Source: Vibrio tasmaniensis 1F-187
GTDB lineage: Bacteria; Pseudomonadota; Gammaproteobacteria; Enterobacterales; Vibrionaceae
Assembly: GCF_000272405.2 (NCBI RefSeq)
Contig: NZ_AJZM02000430.1
Coordinates: 1 to 10,418 of the forward strand
Direction: 5' to 3'
DNA: 10,418 nt
The position numbers and the translations under genes are program-made. Numbering within the stretch: position 1 is the stretch's first letter; each line of letters starts with the position of its first letter. Below are positions 7,231 through 10,418 of the stretch, in pieces. The notes beneath the pieces are model-generated. The model made no database searches and was not told the DNA's origin. It worked only from the letters and a program-made list of their open reading frames with translations.

Positions 7231-8361
7231 TTACTTCATCTGCTCAGCAAATTCATGCACAGCAGGGTAGGCTTGCTTATCGAGAATGTCTGCCAGTGAG
7301 CATAACGCTCTTTGCAGCTCTGCGTTGTAGTCAGCGCTCACGTTAATGTGGCCCATCTTACGACCTGCACGCTTCTCTTTACCATACCAATGAACATGAC
7401 AGCCACCTTGAGCAAGAATTGCTTCAGGTAGGGTATCTTCGCCAAGGATGTTGATCATTGCGGTTGGGCGAATCAGTTTGGTGCTGCCTAGTGGCATCCC
7501 ACATACGGCACGTAGGTGGTTCTCAAACTGACAAGTTTCAGCGCCTTGCTGCGTCCAGTGGCCAGAGTTATGAACACGTGGTGCAATCTCGTTAACCAGC
7601 AGTGAACCTTGAACATCAAAGAACTCTAGCGCGAGCACACCAACGTAATCTAAGCGTTCAGCAATGGCAGTGAACATGGTTTTCGCTTGCTCTTGCAGTT
7701 CAATGTCATCAATCGCTGTCGATAAGCTCAACACGCCATCGGTGTGAACATTTTCAGCCAGTGGGTACACTTGAATCTCACCATTGGCGCCACGAGCACC
7801 CACCAGTGATACTTCGCGGTCAAACGGGACAAACTCTTCAGCAACAATGGCTTGGTTGTCTGTTGCTGCGATGCACTCAGCCATTTCTGTCCAAGTCGCG
7901 TCAACGTTATCTAATGTCTTTAAGCGCCATTGACCTTTGCCATCGTAGCCGCCAAGTGTGCTCTTCAATACCATTGGTAAGCCAACGTGAGCGATCGCAG
8001 CGTCAAAGTCTTCGCGAGAGTTAATCACGTAGTACTTAGCATTTTTCACGCTTGCTTCGTCTAACAGGATTTTTTCAAGGCGACGGTCACCGCCAGCTTT
8101 GATTGCTTCTGTTGTCGGTAAGAACTTACCGCTGCGCTCACATACCTCAAGAACATCGTGAGGGATATGTTCGAATTCAGCAGTAATGACGTCCGCACGC
8201 TCAATCGCATTGTCTAAGCCGTTGCCTAGAATCGCTTGCGTTAATGGATGAACAATATTTTTGCTGCCAACATCAAAAGCAGAAATTTCAATATTCAGCG
8301 GTGCCCCAGCTAGGGACATCATGCGAGCAAGTTGGCCCGCGCCTAACACAAGAACATGCAT
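7231..8361 (-). CDS. purK: 5-(carboxyamino)imidazole ribonucleotide synthase PurK
   Basis: PurK uses ATP and bicarbonate to carboxylate 5-aminoimidazole ribonucleotide to N5-CAIR in purine synthesis. PurE then rearranges that product. The 376-residue ATP-grasp protein (E. coli 355) has an N-terminal preATP-grasp fold with GAGQLARM (7-14), TAEFEHIP (60-67), the phosphate-binding loop GGYDGKGQ (137-144), the [11 protein letters not shown] segment (175-185), and [14 protein letters not shown] (257-270), which holds metal and substrate residues. The C-terminal KMGHIN (335-340) is typical of the family. The ATG at 8361 lies 5 bases after the purE stop, and an AGAGGA site within the end of purE serves it. 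It is the second gene of a PurR-controlled purEK operon. Confidence 0.98.
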   Translation of the reverse strand: MHVLVLGAGQLARMMSLAGAPLNIEISAFDVGSKNIVHPLTQAILGNGLDNAIERADVITAEFEHIPHDVLEVCERSGKFLPTTEAIKAGGDRRLEKILLDEASVKNAKYYVINSREDFDAAIAHVGLPMVLKSTLGGYDGKGQWRLKTLDNVDATWTEMAECIAATDNQAIVAEEFVPFDREVSLVGARGANGEIQVYPLAENVHTDGVLSLSTAIDDIELQEQAKTMFTAIAERLDYVGVLALEFFDVQGSLLVNEIAPRVHNSGHWTQQGAETCQFENHLRAVCGMPLGSTKLIRPTAMINILGEDTLPEAILAQGGCHVHWYGKEKRAGRKMGHINVSADYNAELQRALCSLADILDKQAYPAVHEFAEQMK

Positions 8362-8366
8362 GGGAA

Positions 8367-8852
8367 TTAGTCCTCTGCAGGGTTTGGATTAGCAAGAACC
8401 GTTTCTGTTTGCTCAGAGCGGAACGCTTCTACTTTCGCCATCACTTCTTCATTGTGTGTACCAATGATTTGAGCGGCTAGGATGCCTGCATTGGCTGCGC
8501 CAGCTTCACCGATAGCCAGAGTACCTACCGCGATACCTTTTGGCATTTGTACGATAGAAAGCAGTGAGTCCATGCCTTTCAGTGCTTTAGACTGAACAGG
8601 AACACCTAAAACAGGTACGCTTGTGAAAGCTGCAGCCATGCCCGGAAGATGCGCAGCACCGCCAGCACCAGCAATAATCACTTTAATACCGCGCTCTTTC
8701 GCACTGGTTGCGTAGTCAGCAAGCAACTGAGGTGTGCGGTGAGCAGAAACCACTTTTGTTTCGTACGCCACGCCAAACTGATCCAACATTTCTGCAGCTA
8801 GCTTCATTGTTGGCCAATCAGATTTAGAACCCATGATAATACCGACAGTCAT
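8367..8852 (-). CDS. purE: N5-carboxyaminoimidazole ribonucleotide mutase PurE
   Basis: PurE (class I) moves the carboxylate of N5-CAIR, made by PurK, to form CAIR in the purine pathway. It works as a cytoplasmic octamer in related bacteria. The 161 residues carry the phosphate-binding MGSKSDW (7-13), SAHRTP (36-41) with the catalytic histidine H38 (H45 in E. coli), [12 protein letters not shown] (61-72), [20 protein letters not shown] (85-104) and the C-terminal [13 protein letters not shown]. The N-terminus is some seven residues shorter than in E. coli. The ATG at 8852 follows a strong AAGGAG site (8864-8859) by 6 bases. It is the first gene of purEK, with a promoter and a PurR operator in the gap shared with tsaC. 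Confidence 0.98.
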   Translation of the reverse strand: MTVGIIMGSKSDWPTMKLAAEMLDQFGVAYETKVVSAHRTPQLLADYATSAKERGIKVIIAGAGGAAHLPGMAAAFTSVPVLGVPVQSKALKGMDSLLSIVQMPKGIAVGTLAIGEAGAANAGILAAQIIGTHNEEVMAKVEAFRSEQTETVLANPNPAED

Positions 8853-8902
8853 CTCAAACTCCTTCAGGTACGATTTAATTAGTGATTAGATATTTTGCGC
8901 GC

Positions 8903-8931
8903 ATTATACGGGTAAAATTGCTTAAGGAAAA
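8903..8931 (-). promoter_or_regulatory. purEK promoter
   Basis: On the minus strand a perfect TATAAT -10 (8908-8903) lies 17 bases from a weak -35, TTTTCC (8931-8926). Transcription would begin near 8896, giving a leader of about 44 bases. The weak -35 is embedded in the PurR box, so repressor binding would block RNA polymerase. Confidence 0.65.
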
Positions 8932-8940
8932 CGTTTGCGT
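8925..8940 (-). promoter_or_regulatory. PurR operator (pur box) of purEK
   Basis: The minus strand reads ACGCAAACGTTTTCCT, which matches the enterobacterial PurR consensus ACGCAAACGTTTTCGT at 15 of 16 positions, including the central AACGTT. It overlaps the -35 element of purE. In E. coli, PurR with hypoxanthine or guanine as corepressor represses purEK through such a box, so the same control is inferred. Its effect on the divergent tsaC gene is unknown, since it lies about 108 bases before that start. Confidence 0.85.
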
Positions 8941-9036
8941 CAGTCTAAGTTGTTAATTGATACATTTTATAAACAAATAGCTTTAGTCACAGTGAATGAT
9001 AATTTGTACACTTAGCGAGTTCGATAACAGAATTAA

Positions 9037-9041
9037 TGAGG
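9037..9041 (+). promoter_or_regulatory. Shine-Dalgarno site supporting the tsaC TTG start
   Basis: TGAGG lies 6 bases before the in-frame TTG at 9048. It overlaps the ATG at 9036, which itself has no purine-rich site upstream (the bases before it are AACAGAATTA). This favours TTG at 9048. Confidence 0.55.
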
Positions 9042-9047
9042 CAACCC

Positions 9048-10418
<1,371 letters not shown>

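Noticed and set aside
7761..8024. An 87-codon plus-strand frame inside purK
   Set aside because: Fully antisense to purK, without a ribosome binding site or protein motifs.
8995..9012. A Fur-box-like sequence (AATGATAATTTG) upstream of tsaC-hemF
   Set aside because: Only one half resembles the TGATAAT half-site and the symmetric half is missing, so iron control of hemF from here is not supported.

Overview
The window is a stretch of chromosomal housekeeping genes from a gammaproteobacterium, almost certainly a Vibrio. The proteins read as close relatives of Escherichia coli Fmt, Def, Smg, PurE, TsaC and HemF. The gene order trkA-rsmB-fmt-def / lysM-dprA-smg-yrdD / purK-purE / tsaC-hemF is the one I recall for Vibrio chromosome 1. 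A Splendidus-clade species is possible, but I cannot decide that by eye. I see no mobile element, CRISPR array, rRNA or tRNA gene, and no broken gene. No stretch longer than about 195 bases lacks a gene.

Positions 1-3741 (minus strand) hold def, fmt, rsmB and the 5' half of trkA, in that order of transcription. Def and Fmt handle the formyl group of initiator Met-tRNA and of new proteins. RsmB methylates 16S rRNA. TrkA is the NAD-binding regulator of potassium uptake. A strong hairpin after rsmB, followed by a candidate promoter inside a second inverted repeat, suggests trkA is at least partly transcribed on its own.

Positions 3882-7144 (plus strand, divergent from def) hold a tight operon: an exported LysM protein of unknown role, dprA (natural transformation), smg (unknown role) and yrdD (four topoisomerase-type zinc ribbons). 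The first two genes overlap by four bases, and the later gaps are 3 and 12 bases. A near-perfect inverted repeat at 7164-7188 closes this operon and the convergent purEK operon.

Positions 7231-8852 (minus strand) hold purE and purK, which together carry out the AIR carboxylation step of purine synthesis. A clear PurR operator at 8925-8940 sits on the -35 region of their promoter.

Positions 9048-10418 (plus strand, divergent from purE) hold tsaC (first step of tRNA t6A synthesis) and the first 264 codons of hemF (aerobic coproporphyrinogen oxidation), cut off by the window end. Relative to E. coli, where smg, yrdD and tsaC are adjacent, purEK is inverted between yrdD and tsaC.

The least understood parts are the LysM protein, Smg, YrdD and the paired inverted repeats between rsmB and trkA. 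I found no convincing evidence of a new multi-gene system.
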